From the NCBI RefSeq assembly GCF_019320115.1, contig NC_089583.1, positions 80,803,928-80,867,927 on the forward strand: DNA of 64,000 nucleotides, in the 5' to 3' direction. Below the pieces are notes generated by a model, which was given only the letters and a program-made list of their open reading frames with translations, was not told the DNA's origin and made no database searches. The stretch comes from Miscanthus floridulus (taxonomy: Eukaryota > Streptophyta > Magnoliopsida > Poales > Poaceae). Below, one piece after another: positions 10,491 to 22,600 of this stretch; the first letter of the stretch is position 1, and each line of letters starts with the position of its first letter. A program made the translations under genes and the position numbers.

Positions 10491-12792
10491 AACAATTTGG
10501 TTAACTCAATTCCCAGGTACATTAACACAATCATGAAACTTAAGGAAACACAAAAATAGGTCTTTCTCAACCTTCACATCTATTACAATAGCATTCTAGA
10601 TAGCTAATGCATAGGCATGAATTTTTTTTTGCTGTATAGTGGTAGTCCTTTCAAAAAATCCAGTGCATCAGGTTCCTGGGTCTTTGTACTTGTCTCTGTG
10701 AAAATGACACATGTGCAAATCTTTCCAGGTTCACATTTATCCTTGAAGTCAGAATAATATCATCACCACCAGTGCAGTTCGAAATATATAATTCAAAACT
10801 CGATAGCAGGTGAAGACTTTAGACATGCTTACTGATCTTGACGCTAATGCCATACTTGGTGATGTTCGCAGAGGCATATTTTTGAAATCCTAATGCATAT
10901 AGCAGAAGCAAAAACATTACAGTTAAATGCCTACTGAAGAACTTGGCACTGCTAGTCATCAGCGCAGATCTAAAAAACAAATTGCAGACAGAACAAATAA
11001 GAAACACCATGCATAGGACAAAACCCAGTGGGCTAGGGTCAGGCCCACGGGTTGATGCTTAGGTCTAAATATGACACAAAAGTATGCACAGCAAAAATAG
11101 ACACATCCTATCTTACCATCTTCTATGTGCTCCATGTGACTATATATGATGTGGATTGATGGGCAATCAAATTTTAGTTGGTGGAGTGTTGGCGAGGGTA
11201 GATTGTTGGCACTAGTTGCTCTAGATAGAGAAATGATGAGATGAAAGGATTGAGTGAGGAGTAACTCGCATGTGGAGTGGAGATACAGATTGAGGACCTT
11301 CACTCAATCAATCTATCTCCACTTCTTTGAGTGAGGAGTAACACACCTTTCTTGTGGTACACTATGGTAGTCTTTGAACTATTGAAAGGATTAAATGGTC
11401 CCAAGAGGAGATGGATTGGGGCTTTAAAACATCAAAGAAACAACTCTAACTTATTCAAATTTCCTCTTCACCCCTTTCATGGTTAAGCCCTAAAACTGAA
11501 CAAGGTCAAACTAAGAGTGTCTTTTTCTAAGTCCTATAGAAGCCCATTAGAAGCCTTGAAAAAGGCTAAAAACATAGTCAAATTTTGAGTATGCCTAGTG
11601 ATGAAAACAGAAAGAAAAATGCGGGAAAGCCCCTCTCCCTTTTCCGATTCTACTTTTTTCACCAAAAATGGTATAAGTGGTAACATGCAGAGGTTATATG
11701 GAGTCTAGGTGCTAGCTATTCAAGCACCTCTACATGGAATCCACAATGTGCCATAAAACCAAAGGGATAACTTGATAGTGACATGTGTTGTACATGGAAC
11801 TTTTGAGGTATTCAGCTATTCAAGCACCTCTGCTTGCAAGGCAAGGGATCATACTTGATAGTACATGGAACTATTGAAGTATTAAGCTATTTGGGAACTG
11901 GTGGTGGTTCCTATTGCAAATATATCACTGCCAACATAACATGAAAATGACACATTCAGTGATACCACCATAGTTGTAGGGGCTTATTCTAATGGGTTAC
12001 ATGAGTTTTCATGAATATTAGGTTACATGAAAGACATTATGCAAAGATGAAGCAATTAAGGCCAAAAAGTGGGTCGTCGACCTGCCCATAGGTCGCCCAA
12101 CCTACTATCTTGCCCAAACCAAGTACCACTCCCCAACATGCAAAGAAACATAACCTAAGTCCCATGGAACATTTGGATCAGTGATAGTGTGATCGAATGG
12201 ACCCGATGAATGTCCTATGGACCCAATGGAACACCAACTGAAGACAACAACCAACATTGCAACACCCCACCATGTGGAAGTGCATCCCAAGCATAAAACA
12301 AGTGTCACAAGAAAAACCAATGGCACCAAGATCTCATCTAGGTCAGATGACCTCGGGCCCAATGCACCTTAAACTTGGTCACGTGCAAGGAAACACAATG
12401 TAAATCACTGTTGGATCAAGGTCAGTTCACTTGAGTGGGCAAGATGGGACACGCATGGACAAAGGGGTACTTGGGAGAGGCATGGAGGCAGATAAGACTA
12501 GATTAGGCATCCTAGCCAAATTGGAGGCCTAAACCATATTAGTTTCGAGTCCACCTCAAACTCCAAGAGAAGCCTGCATTCCAATCACCGTGAAATTGCA
12601 TACCAAGTCTAATTTCATCATTCTATATCTGCATAGAAGCTAAGGATATAAGTTTTCCAATGGCAAGTAGGAATCATCAAAATAAGTGGGCACCTGAAAT
12701 GTTTATGGTGATGCATCACCATCTTTTGGGTCATTCGGTTGTGTATCATATCGGAGTCCATTAGGGATGCTTAGTGGGGTCCTCGACCACCC
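10491..12792. other. No recognisable gene
   Basis: AT-rich DNA without a supported coding region. A short diverged tandem duplication (about 11690-11890) repeats GCTATTCAAGCACCTCT. From about 12060 the sequence carries palindromic AGGTCG words (GGGTCGTCGACCTG, ATAGGTCGCCCAACCT). Related words occur to the right of the gypsy element at 42740-43110, suggesting that the gypsy inserted into one older repeat. Open frames at 10819-11303 and 12105-12362 show no recognisable domain. Confidence 0.5.
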
Positions 12793-12797
12793 CTAAT

Positions 12798-13253
12798 TGT
12801 CGACGAAACATGGTCAGCAGCCTACCGTGGGGTATGCCCATGGTAGTAGATGAATCGATGGAGGTGCGCCTGATAGGAGTCAGACAGTGACACAGAATGC
12901 GTGAAACAATGATTAGGCATGTTTTGGCCGTCTGCTTGACGTAATACCCTACGTCTTGTGTCTTTAGTGGATTGTATTATGAGATGAGATATGAGGTATC
13001 TACCGACTAGGGGACCCCTACCCCTCCTTATATACTCTGGAGGGGTAGGGTTACAAGAAAAGTATCCTACTCGGTTACATAGCAAGTATTCTATTTAGAT
13101 TACAATATCTATAGTATTCGATCAGATCTTCTAGGTGCCTTGTGGTGTACGCTGAGTAGTGTTGTGCGCCGCAAGTCTTGATGTTGTGGGCTGGACTGTC
13201 CCTAATATTGTGACCCATGTCCCTTGTCGTGGGTACTTGGGGTTATACCCACA
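12798..13253 (-). repeat. 3' LTR of the gypsy element
   Basis: On the plus strand it runs from TGTCGACGAAAC to TATACCCACA. On the minus strand it begins TGTGGGTATAACCCC. It carries an intact TATA box, read on the minus strand as GTATATAAGG (13026-13035). A reading frame of 87 residues at 12822-13085 is just LTR sequence. Confidence 0.88.
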
Positions 13254-15988
13254 TAGCTAGTCCCTAAGCACCTTATATTCACTGAGCAACAACATCTTGA
13301 GTTTGTCCGAGCAGTTCAACTTGTCGCCGGTCATCAGGAGCAGGCGTTCGACCAGTTTAACTAGGAGCCGAGCTATTGAGATAGACGTTCGACCAGTTTA
13401 ATTGGGCATCGAGCTTGGACTCGCTTGAAGTTAAGGTTTGCCAGAAGGATGTAAGGGGCTTAAGATAAAATTTGAAAATTCTTCTCCTTAGGAGAAGTGT
13501 GCCCACTTGCCTTAGGTGAAAAAAGACTCTTAGAGTCAAACATAGATCTTGCCGTCCATGACTTAGTCATGCAGGAAAACATTGGGTCCTAGAGACAAGC
13601 ACATTCATCGCAAGGTCGTGCCCACTTAGTCTCCGACCTTGACAGTAGGTGAAGTATTCACGTGGTGTCAGGGTCCAAAACAGTAGACTTCAGGTGTCAA
13701 AACAGTCCCCAGCTTAGCTAAGAAAAGTCCGATGTGGAGAAGCAGTACAGTCATCGCTAGATAACGTGTACACACGTAGTCCCCGAGCCTGCTAGAAGAT
13801 GAAAAAATAAATCTTGTAGCAGGGTCAAAGAATTTTAATGAAAGCTTGCCGATGTCATCTACCATGTACTTATCAAGACCCCGGACGTGCTGCCCAAAAT
13901 CAGCACCCTGATCCAAACAGCATGGAGCAACTTGATAGCACACCGATGAGACGTGGCAAAATCCGACCACTGAAGGAGTCCTCAACGCTTAGCTAGCAAC
14001 ACTTGCATGAAGAATCCAAACACCGAGAAGTCCTTAGCTTAGCTAACGAGCCCCTAGCATAGTTGATGATGAAGCGACGAACAATCCGACCAGCTGGTTG
14101 GCGAAGAATCGAGCACCGAGCAGCCCAACCAACTGGTCAGCGATGAAGTGAGCGCCGAGTAGAAGTGAGCGCCGAACAGTCTGACCAACTGGTCAACGAT
14201 GAAGTCCATGAACCTAGTGGTCTGATCAGTTGATCAGTGGAGAAGTCCGAACACCTGGCAGTGCGACCATCCGGATGATGATCCTATTGCCCTTCCCAGG
14301 TGATCCAGTCACCGAGCGTGAAAAATTGATCGTTGACCAAACCAAGACCCCTGCAAAACAAATATGTAGAATGGGTAGTACATGATGTATCTTGCCGAGT
14401 AGTTATAGATAAACATTATGTTTGTTTGAAGTGTTCATATTTTAAATATGAGTAACTTACTACCAGTTGGTTCTATATTGCATCACTAGCCCCGGTTAGC
14501 CCATACTTCATAGCATAGAGTGCTTAGCACCTATTTACGCGTAAGAGCACAGGTGTCGCATGAGGAGCCGCTGCTGACCACCCATAATGTAGAGAGCTAG
14601 CGCTCGTGCATGTGTAGGTGTGAGATTGAGAACAGGGCCGTTTCTGGTAACGCAAGTGAGAACATGACTGGTCGGTGAGTTGATGAAGAATATCTTAAAT
14701 ATATTGTAAACAATAAGTGTTCTTTTAGAGATGTATTTATATTTAATATAAACCGCCCTGAGCCGTTAGTTTGTTGGTTGAGCCCTTAGCCCTGGCTAGC
14801 CCGTAAATCATAACGCAGAGCGCTGGAGCTCGTGTTCGTGTAGGAAGACAAGTGTCACTGAGGAGCCGCTGCCGACCACCCATAACGCAGAGGGCGGGTG
14901 CTCGTGCATGTGTAGGGAGAAGCCGAAGACAGGGCCATCTCTGGAAAGCACAAGCGTAAATGTGGCTGGTCGGGGAGCCATTGAGGTTAAAGCGTATGTC
15001 ATCTTTAAGATGGTATACATGAAGAAAAGTCGTTTGAAGAATAATCATGTAGAGGATAGTATGAAGAAACATCATGATGAAAACTTTTTTAAATATGAAA
15101 GGGTACTTATCTTTAGACATAATATCTGGCTAGCGGCGTATGACGTTATCTAGTCGGAGTCGACGAAATTGTCCAGCTCTCGAGCTTTCTGGCCTATCGT
15201 CATGGCGGCGGTCGCGGTTACAGTTGTTATAGCACCGTTCTTTGCGGCGATCATCATTGCGACGCGGTATGGCTCGCTCGATGACTCGGACGGCTCGCTT
15301 GATGGCTCAAACGGCTCCCTTAGCGGCTCGCTCGTGGGTTAGGACTGCTGGAGATTGGAGTCAGACTCGGCCGAGGCGGAGTCAGCAGAGAAAGACGCCG
15401 TCGCAACATCGCTGTCCGCCAAAGGATCCGGACAAGGGTCTGAGTTGTCTGTCATGGTTGATCTCATGCCGTATGTCAGCTGCAAGAGAATTTACTCCTG
15501 TGTGCATGCATGGCACTGTAGATCGCTTTTGATCATGACGGATCATGGTTGACGCACGGCACACATCAGGGATGAAAACGGTACGGATATTTTCCGACCG
15601 TATTCGAAATCGAATCTGTTTAGAGGGGTCGAGATCTGTCCGTATCCGAGTCCAGATATCCAACATCCGATACCGTATTCGTATCCGAATACTCAAATCG
15701 CATATTTATGATGTCGATATCCAATTGTATCCTATCCAACATAGTTGACACTATCCGTATTCGAATCCGAATCCAGACAGAAATATGAAAACAAATGTAA
15801 TATCGGTGATATCCGTCCATATCCGATCTGTTTTCATCCCTAGCACACATAGACGCAGGCATAACACTTTGACTTTGCTTGTTTGTTGAGAGGATGTACA
15901 GGCACGCGAAGCCATAATATCTTCATGATTTCAATAATTGGCTTGCATGGCTGTGCGGACTCCGATCCATGCTTGCATGTGTTGCCTC
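13254..15988 (-). other. Gypsy internal region, 3' part, non-coding with tandem repeats
   Basis: No polyprotein is visible. Two blocks of repeats stand out. Around 13310-14250 a short word around GACCAGTTTAACTAGGAGC / CCAACTGGTCAGCGATGAAG recurs in diverged form. Around 14489-15080 two diverged units spaced 299 bp apart share GAGGAGCCGCTGC, GACCACCCATAA and GCTCGTGCATGTGTAGG. Tandem repeats before the 3' LTR are known from several gypsy lineages. GGTGCTTAGGGACTAGC, read on the minus strand directly against the LTR, is the likely purine-rich primer region. The segment is cut at 15989-15991 by the CACTA insertion and resumes at 41861. Confidence 0.65.
15567..15842. mobile_element. hAT-type MITE
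   Basis: A 276-bp element with terminal inverted repeats CAGGGATGAAAAC / TAGGGATGAAAACA and a perfect 8-bp target duplication GCACACAT (15559-15566 and 15843-15850), as expected of hAT transposition. The interior is filled with TATCCGTATCCGAA-like words in both orientations and has no coding capacity. It is inserted in the gypsy internal region. Confidence 0.93.
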
Positions 15989-15991
15989 TGA

Positions 15992-16577
15992 CACTACTGT
16001 AGATAGGCTTTGTAGGGACGACTCATGGGCATTTGTATGGGCGGTTTGGCCAGCCGCCCTTACCAAAGCATGGTTACAAATCGTCGATTTGTAGGGACCA
16101 GCCATCTCTACAAAATCGATTTGTAGGGGCGACTGTAGTACCAGCCGTCCCTATAATACCTGTTTGTAGGGGTGGTTCAGTACACTTTCCATCAACAAAA
16201 ATTCAAATTTATAATTCAAATTCAACCGGTATATATATATATTGTTTTGCTATCATACACCTAGGTACATCCTGTATATAGAATGCACCTAGGCCGGCGG
16301 GCGCACCAACTTGGAGCAACCAGCACGCCCAAGCGAATACATGCATGCATGGAATTTTTTGTTGGTTCGAATCTTTGAAATAAATTTTCTCCTAAACCGT
16401 AACCCCAAGTGACAACCCGTTTGTTGCATCTGACTCAAAAAAATATTCTGAGCAAAACTAGATCCAATATGTATATATTTTTTATCCTTTAAACGAGTTG
16501 CATGTCAATGTACTACCGATTGCAACTCTGTCTACCACCTAGTTGCAACTACTAGATTATAATTAGTTGCAACCAGT
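15992..16577 (-). repeat. CACTA-1 3' terminal segment (copy 1)
   Basis: It holds the terminal inverted repeat and several subterminal words (GGGCGGTTTGGCCAGCCGCCC, GTAGGGACCAGC, GTAGGGGCGACTG) within the first 200 bp. A short TA run (about 16230-16241) and AT-rich DNA follow. It ends with CCAGT (16573-16577), the left target duplication of the copia element. The whole segment, together with ~20 bp of gypsy flank, is repeated at 28136-28789. Confidence 0.88.
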
Positions 16578-18438
16578 TGAAAGGTCCTAATGGCTAGAGG
16601 GGGGCGAATAGCCTAATAAAAAAATTTCTACAACAACACTTAACCAAATGGTTAGACAATTATGAGGCGAAGCAAGTGTTGCGCTAGCCTACTCAAAAGC
16701 AAGCCACCTACCATAATTCTAGTTTAGATAGTATCTATTCACACAATAGCTAAGATACTACTCTATGTTAGTGTGCTCTCAAAGGCTAACTAAAGAGCCA
16801 CACCAACCAAGCAAGCAAGCTCTCACAACTAGGTACACTAAAGAGCTTGACAACTAGTTTGCGGTAATGTAATGAGAGTGATCAAGAAGGTTATACCGCC
16901 GTGTAGATGAAGAAACCAATCAATCACAAGGATGAATAACAATGAAGACCAATCACCTCGGAATCAATGATGAACACAATGATTTTTACCGAGGTTCACT
17001 TGTTTGCCGGCAAGCTAGTTCTCGTTGTGGCGATTCACTCACTTGGAGGTTCACGCGCTAATTGGCTTCACACGCCAAACCCTCAATAGGGTGCCGCACA
17101 ACCAACACAAGATGAGGATCACACACCCACGAGCAATCCACTAGAGTACCTTTTGGCTCTCCGCCGGGGAAAGGTCAAGAACCCCTAACAATCACCACGA
17201 TCGGAGCCAAAGACAATCACCAACCTCCGCTCGATGATCTTCGCTGCTCCAAGCCGTCTAGGTGGTGGCAACCACCAAGAGTAACAAGTGAAATCCACAG
17301 CGAAACACGAACACCAAGTGCCTCTAGATGCAATCACTCAAGCAATGCACTTGGATTCACTCCCAATCACACAAAGATGATGAATCAATGATGTAGATGA
17401 GTGGGAGGGCTTTGGCTAAGCTCACAAGGTTGCTATGTCAATGAAAATTGCCAAATGTGTGAGCTTCAACCGGCCATGGGGCTTAAATAGATGTCCCCAT
17501 GAAATAGAGCCGTTGTACCCCTTCACTGGGCACAACACGGGCTGATCGGACATTCTGGTCAAGTTGACTGGACGCTAGACCTCAGCGTCCGGTCGCCCAA
17601 CGGCCGCCACATGTCCCGACTTTAACGGTAACTTGTGTTCACCGGATGCTGTGCTATAACTGACTGGACGCTGAGCCACCAGCGTCCGGTCATTTCCAGT
17701 AAGGTTCCAGAAATGCAAATCGTCCACCTGACGCGTCTGGTCATGCACGACCGGACCCTGCCAATGTCCGGTTAGAGACCCTAGCCTCTGAGCGCTGTCC
17801 GACAATAGGAGCGGACTCACCTCGCTAGCGTCCGGTCAGTCCATGACCCAGCGTCCGGTCGATTGATCGACACTGGCATCTACGCTGCCACACTTGACCG
17901 GACGCGTCGGTCCTTCTGAGACCAGTGTCCGATCACTTAGTGACCGGCAAGACTAACTCCTTTTCACCTCTAACTTCTTCACCCTTGCTCAAATGTGCCA
18001 ACCACCAAGTGTAACACCTTGTGCACATGTGTTAGCATATTTTCACAAACATTTTCAAGGGTGTTAGCATTCCACTAGATCCTAAATGCATATGCAATGA
18101 GTTAGAGCATCTAGTGGCACTTTGATAACCGCATTTTGATATGAGTTTCACCCCTCTTAATAGTACGGCTATCAACCCTACATGTGATCACACTCTCTAA
18201 GTGTCTTGATCACCAAAACAAAATATCTCCTATAGTTTATACCTTTGCCTTGAGCTTTTGTTTTTCTCTTTCTTCTTTTCCAAGTCCAAGCACTTGATCA
18301 TCTCTATGGCATCATCATCGTGCTATGATCTTCATTTGCTTCACCACTTGGAATGTGCTACCTATCTCATGATCACTTAATAAACTAGGTTAGCGCTTAG
18401 GGTTTCATCAATTCACCAAAACCAAACTAGAGCTTTCA
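16578..18438 (-). repeat. copia-2 LTR 1 (3' LTR)
   Basis: A 1861-bp LTR bounded by TGAAAG and CTTTCA, and nearly identical by eye to 25034-26893 and 28790-30650. About 17540-17940 holds a cluster of the inverted words CCGGACGCT and AGCGTCCGG. The adjacent plus-strand sequence TCTCCCCTTTTTGG (18440-18453) is the complement of the polypurine tract. Confidence 0.93.
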
Positions 18439-19669
18439 ATCTCCCCTTTTTGGTAATTGATGACAACCCTTATACAAAGATATGAAATAAAATTCAATTG
18501 AATCCATGTTGCTTGTCAAGCATATTTAACATGTGTAAAAGAATATGGACAAGTTTCATGAACCCCAAATGGTAGCAATTGCACCCCCTACATATGTGCT
18601 AAGAGTTTGGATTGTAGCTTGCACATATGCTTAGATAGGAAATATAGGAGTCATTGTCTACCAAATGATGCTATGGTATAAAAGATGGACCTTTGAAGCG
18701 TGATACCAATCGGAGTGCACTATTATACCATCCTTAGCACCATGGTTAGTTTGATACCACTTGTACACATGCTTTGAAAAGATACCACTTGGAAATACTT
18801 GGAAATGAAATAATTAGATATCATATGCATGCTAGTTTTTCATTTTATCATTCAAACCTACAACTAACATACACCACACAAGCATGGATATTTGAAATTT
18901 AAAACTTATGCCATGCAAGCAAACATATGAAATGCACATTCAAATACACCATACAAGTTTATGAGCTTGCTCCCCTACTTGTGTGCTCAAAGTTTTAATT
19001 GATTCCTTTCCTTTGTCATATTTCTCCCTTTATGTCAAGTTCTCCCCCTATCACTTGTATCTTCATTTCTCTTCCCCTTTGTGTTGTCTTTTCACTTATC
19101 TTAGTGCACTATCTCTTCCCTTTGTCACTTATGTCTTTGTTTCACTTATATCTTTGTTTCTCTTCCCCTTTGTCATCAATGACCACAAAGGAGTAAAATA
19201 TAGATAGTACCACTTGTAGGGTTGAGATTATCAATGTCAATCAATGGGGTGAGGATCATTTTCCCAAAATTTGGTCTAATCTAGATCATTTACCAAAGAT
19301 ATTTAACTCGGTTTGATCCAAGGACAAGCTTCTTCACACCTCCAAATAAGGGTTATCTTGTACCATGTTGAGTTAAACACTTAGAGTTCATTTTCTAGAT
19401 TAAACACTAGGTTTACAAGCCCACAAACATGTCATATGCTATCACTAGATCATGTCAAGCATAGAAGCAATAGTGATATCATATAAACATCAAATTCATT
19501 TGTTTTTCATGAATGAGCCTAATAAAATTGAACCACTTGAAGGTCCTAAAAAGATTAGAAATGTGACTAGATGCACTAAACATGTCCTTAGCAAGGATGT
19601 ATGTCATGCCAATCAACTTTTACCTTGAATAGCTCGAAGGAGAGGCATGCCATGTAAGTGGGGAGTGCA
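18439..19669 (-). other. copia-2 3' internal non-coding region (copy 1)
   Basis: About 1.2 kb between RNase H and the 3' LTR, with no open frame that would support an env-like protein. On the plus strand it is TC-rich around 19000-19180 (TTTCTCTTCCCCTTTGTG repeated), giving spurious short frames. It is duplicated at 26894-28135. Confidence 0.8.
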
Positions 19670-22600
19670 TCAATACATATTTGAGAAATCCAATATGTTC
19701 AACTCATTCCTTAGATTGCAAAACCTTTTCTCATCCAATGGCTTGGTGAATATGTCGGCGAGTTGATCTTCAGTGCCTACACTCTCAATGCAAATGTCCC
19801 CTTTTTGTTGGTGATCTCTTATGAAATGGTGGCGGACATCAATGTGCTTTGTTCTTGCATGTTGAACCAGATTGTTGGTTAGCTTGATTGCACTCTCATT
19901 GTCACATAGCAATGGCACTTTCTTGAACTTTATTCCAAAGTCACTCAAAGTGGCTTTCATCCAAAGTATTTGTGCACAACAACTACCGATGGATATGTAT
20001 TCGGCTTCGGCGGTTGATAATGCAACACTATTTTGCTTCTTTGATGACCATGAAACAAGTGATCTTCCTAATAATTGACATGTGCCCGAGGTGCTCTTCG
20101 TTTCAACCTTGCATCCCGCATAATCTAAGTCGGAGTAACCAACTAGCTCAAACTTTGCTCTTTTGGGATACCACAAACCAACATTTGGTGTATGCTTCAA
20201 GTACCTCAATATTCTCTTAGTAGCCTTTAAATGACTTTCTCTTGGTGAGGCTTAAAATCTTGCACACATGCATACACTAAACATGACATCTGGTCTAGAT
20301 GTGGTCACATAGAGTAGGCTTCCAATCATAGACCGATACAACTTTTGATCCACCATATTTTCACTTGCATCACTATCCAAGTTGCCATTGGTGTGCTAAT
20401 TACTTTGCTATCAATCATTCCAAACTTCTTGATCATGTCCTAGATGTACTTGCCTTGACTCACAAATGTACCATTTTTCAATTGCTTGATTTAAAGACCA
20501 AGGAAGTAACTCAACTCTCCAATCATGGACATCTCAAACTCATTAGCCATCATCTTTCCAAACTCATCACAAAAATCTTGATTTGTTGATCCAAATATGA
20601 TGTCATCAACATAGATTTGCAATACAAATAGATCTTTTCCAATCTTCTTGATGAAAAGAGTGGTGTCAACCTTGCCCATTGCGAACCCTTTAGAGAGTAG
20701 GAAATCCCTCAATCTCTCATACCATGCTCTAGGTGCTTGCTTCAAACCATACAAAGATTTCTTCAACTTATATACATGGTTGGGCTTCTTGTCATCTTCA
20801 AAACCAGGAGGTTGCTCAACATATACTTCTTCATTGATGTACCCATTGAGAAATGCACTCTTAACATCCATTTGATAGAGCTTTATGTTGTGGGCACAAG
20901 CATAGGCTAGCAAGATTCTAATTGCTTCCAATCTAGCAACCGGGGCATATGTTTCTCCAAAGTTAAGACCTTCAACATATGTATAGCCTTGTGCTACCAA
21001 TCTTGCTTTGTTCCTTACAACTATCCCATCTTGATCTTGCTTGTTTCTAAAGACCCATTTGGTTCCAATCACATTGTGTCCCTTTGGTCTTTCTACCAAC
21101 TCCTATACTTGATTTCTTGTGAAATTATTCAATTCTTCATGCATAGCATTTACCCAATCAACATCCTTCAATGCTTCATCTATCTTCTTTGGTTCGATGG
21201 ATGACACAAATGAGAAGTATTCACAAAATGATGCCAATCTTGATCTTGTTTGTACACCTCTTGAAATATCACCAATGATCATGTCCAAAGGATGATCTCT
21301 TGCAATATTGGTTGGTTGGAGTATTGGAACTTGATTGCTTGCACGTGCTTGATCATTGGATTGAGATGATGTATTAGCCACTTGATCTTGTTCATTATCA
21401 TGGGATCCACTTGTACTAGCTTGATTTATATCATCTTGCACTTTTGAGTTAGAGAGCACTTGCACTTGATCATCTTCATCATCATTCACTTGCCTAGGCC
21501 TTAATTCACCAATATCCATGTTCTTCATGGCATTTGAAAGTTGAATGCCTCTAACATCTTCCAAGTTCTCATTCTCTACTTGTGAACCCTTGGTTTCATC
21601 AAATTCAACATCATGAACTTCTTCAAGAGTACCACTATCCAAATTCCAAACTCTATATGCTTTGCTTATAGTGGAATAACCAAGTAGGAATCCTTCATCA
21701 CATTTTTTGTCAAACTGGCCCAATCTAGTGCCTTTCTTCAAGATATAGCATTTGCAACCAAAGACCTAAAAATTTGCAATGTTGGGCTTTCTACCATTCA
21801 AGAGTTCATATGGTGTCTTCTCTTTCAGTCGGTGACAATAGAGGCGGTTGCTACAATAGCAAGCCGTGTTGATAGCTTCGGCCCAAAAAGATTGACTCAC
21901 ATTGTACTCACTAAGCATAGACCTTGCCATATCAATGAGTATTCTATTCTTCCTCTCAACAAGGGCATTTGATTGAGGTGTGTACTTAGCTGAGAATTGA
22001 TATCTAATTCTAAATTCATCACATAACTCATCAATTCTAGTGTTCTTAAACTCACTACCATTGTCACTTCTAACTCTCTTGATGGTTGTTTCAAACTCAT
22101 TGTGAATGCCTTTAACAAATGATTTGAATGTTGCAAATACATCACCTTTGTCCAATAGAAAGAATACCCATGTGCATCTAGTGTAGTCATCCACTATCAC
22201 AAAGCCATATTTATTACCACCGATACTAGTGTATTGAGTTGGCCCAAACAAATCCATGTGCAATAACTCAAATGCTTTGCTAGTGCTCATCATGTTTTTC
22301 TTAGGATGTGTGTTTCCTACTTGTTTGATGGCTTGACAAGAGCTACAAAGTTTATCCTTCTCAAACACAACATCTTTCAAGCCTCTAACCAAGTCATGCT
22401 TAACCAATCTATTCAATTGTTTCATTCCAACATGACCAAGCCTTCTATGCCATAACCAACCTATGCTAGACTTAGTGAACAAACATGTAGATAATTTAGC
22501 TTCACTAGCATTGAAATCAACCAAGTATAGATTCTCATATCTAAAACCTTTGAAGATCAAGTTAGAGCCATCTACACTTATGATCTCTATATCATCTACC

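Noticed and set aside
10819..11303. Minus-strand frames of 63 and 114 residues
   Set aside because: Hydrophobic by chance in AT-rich DNA, with no splice structure or domain.
12822..13085. An 87-residue frame repeated in part at 42174-42389
   Set aside because: It is LTR sequence of the gypsy element, including its TATA box region.
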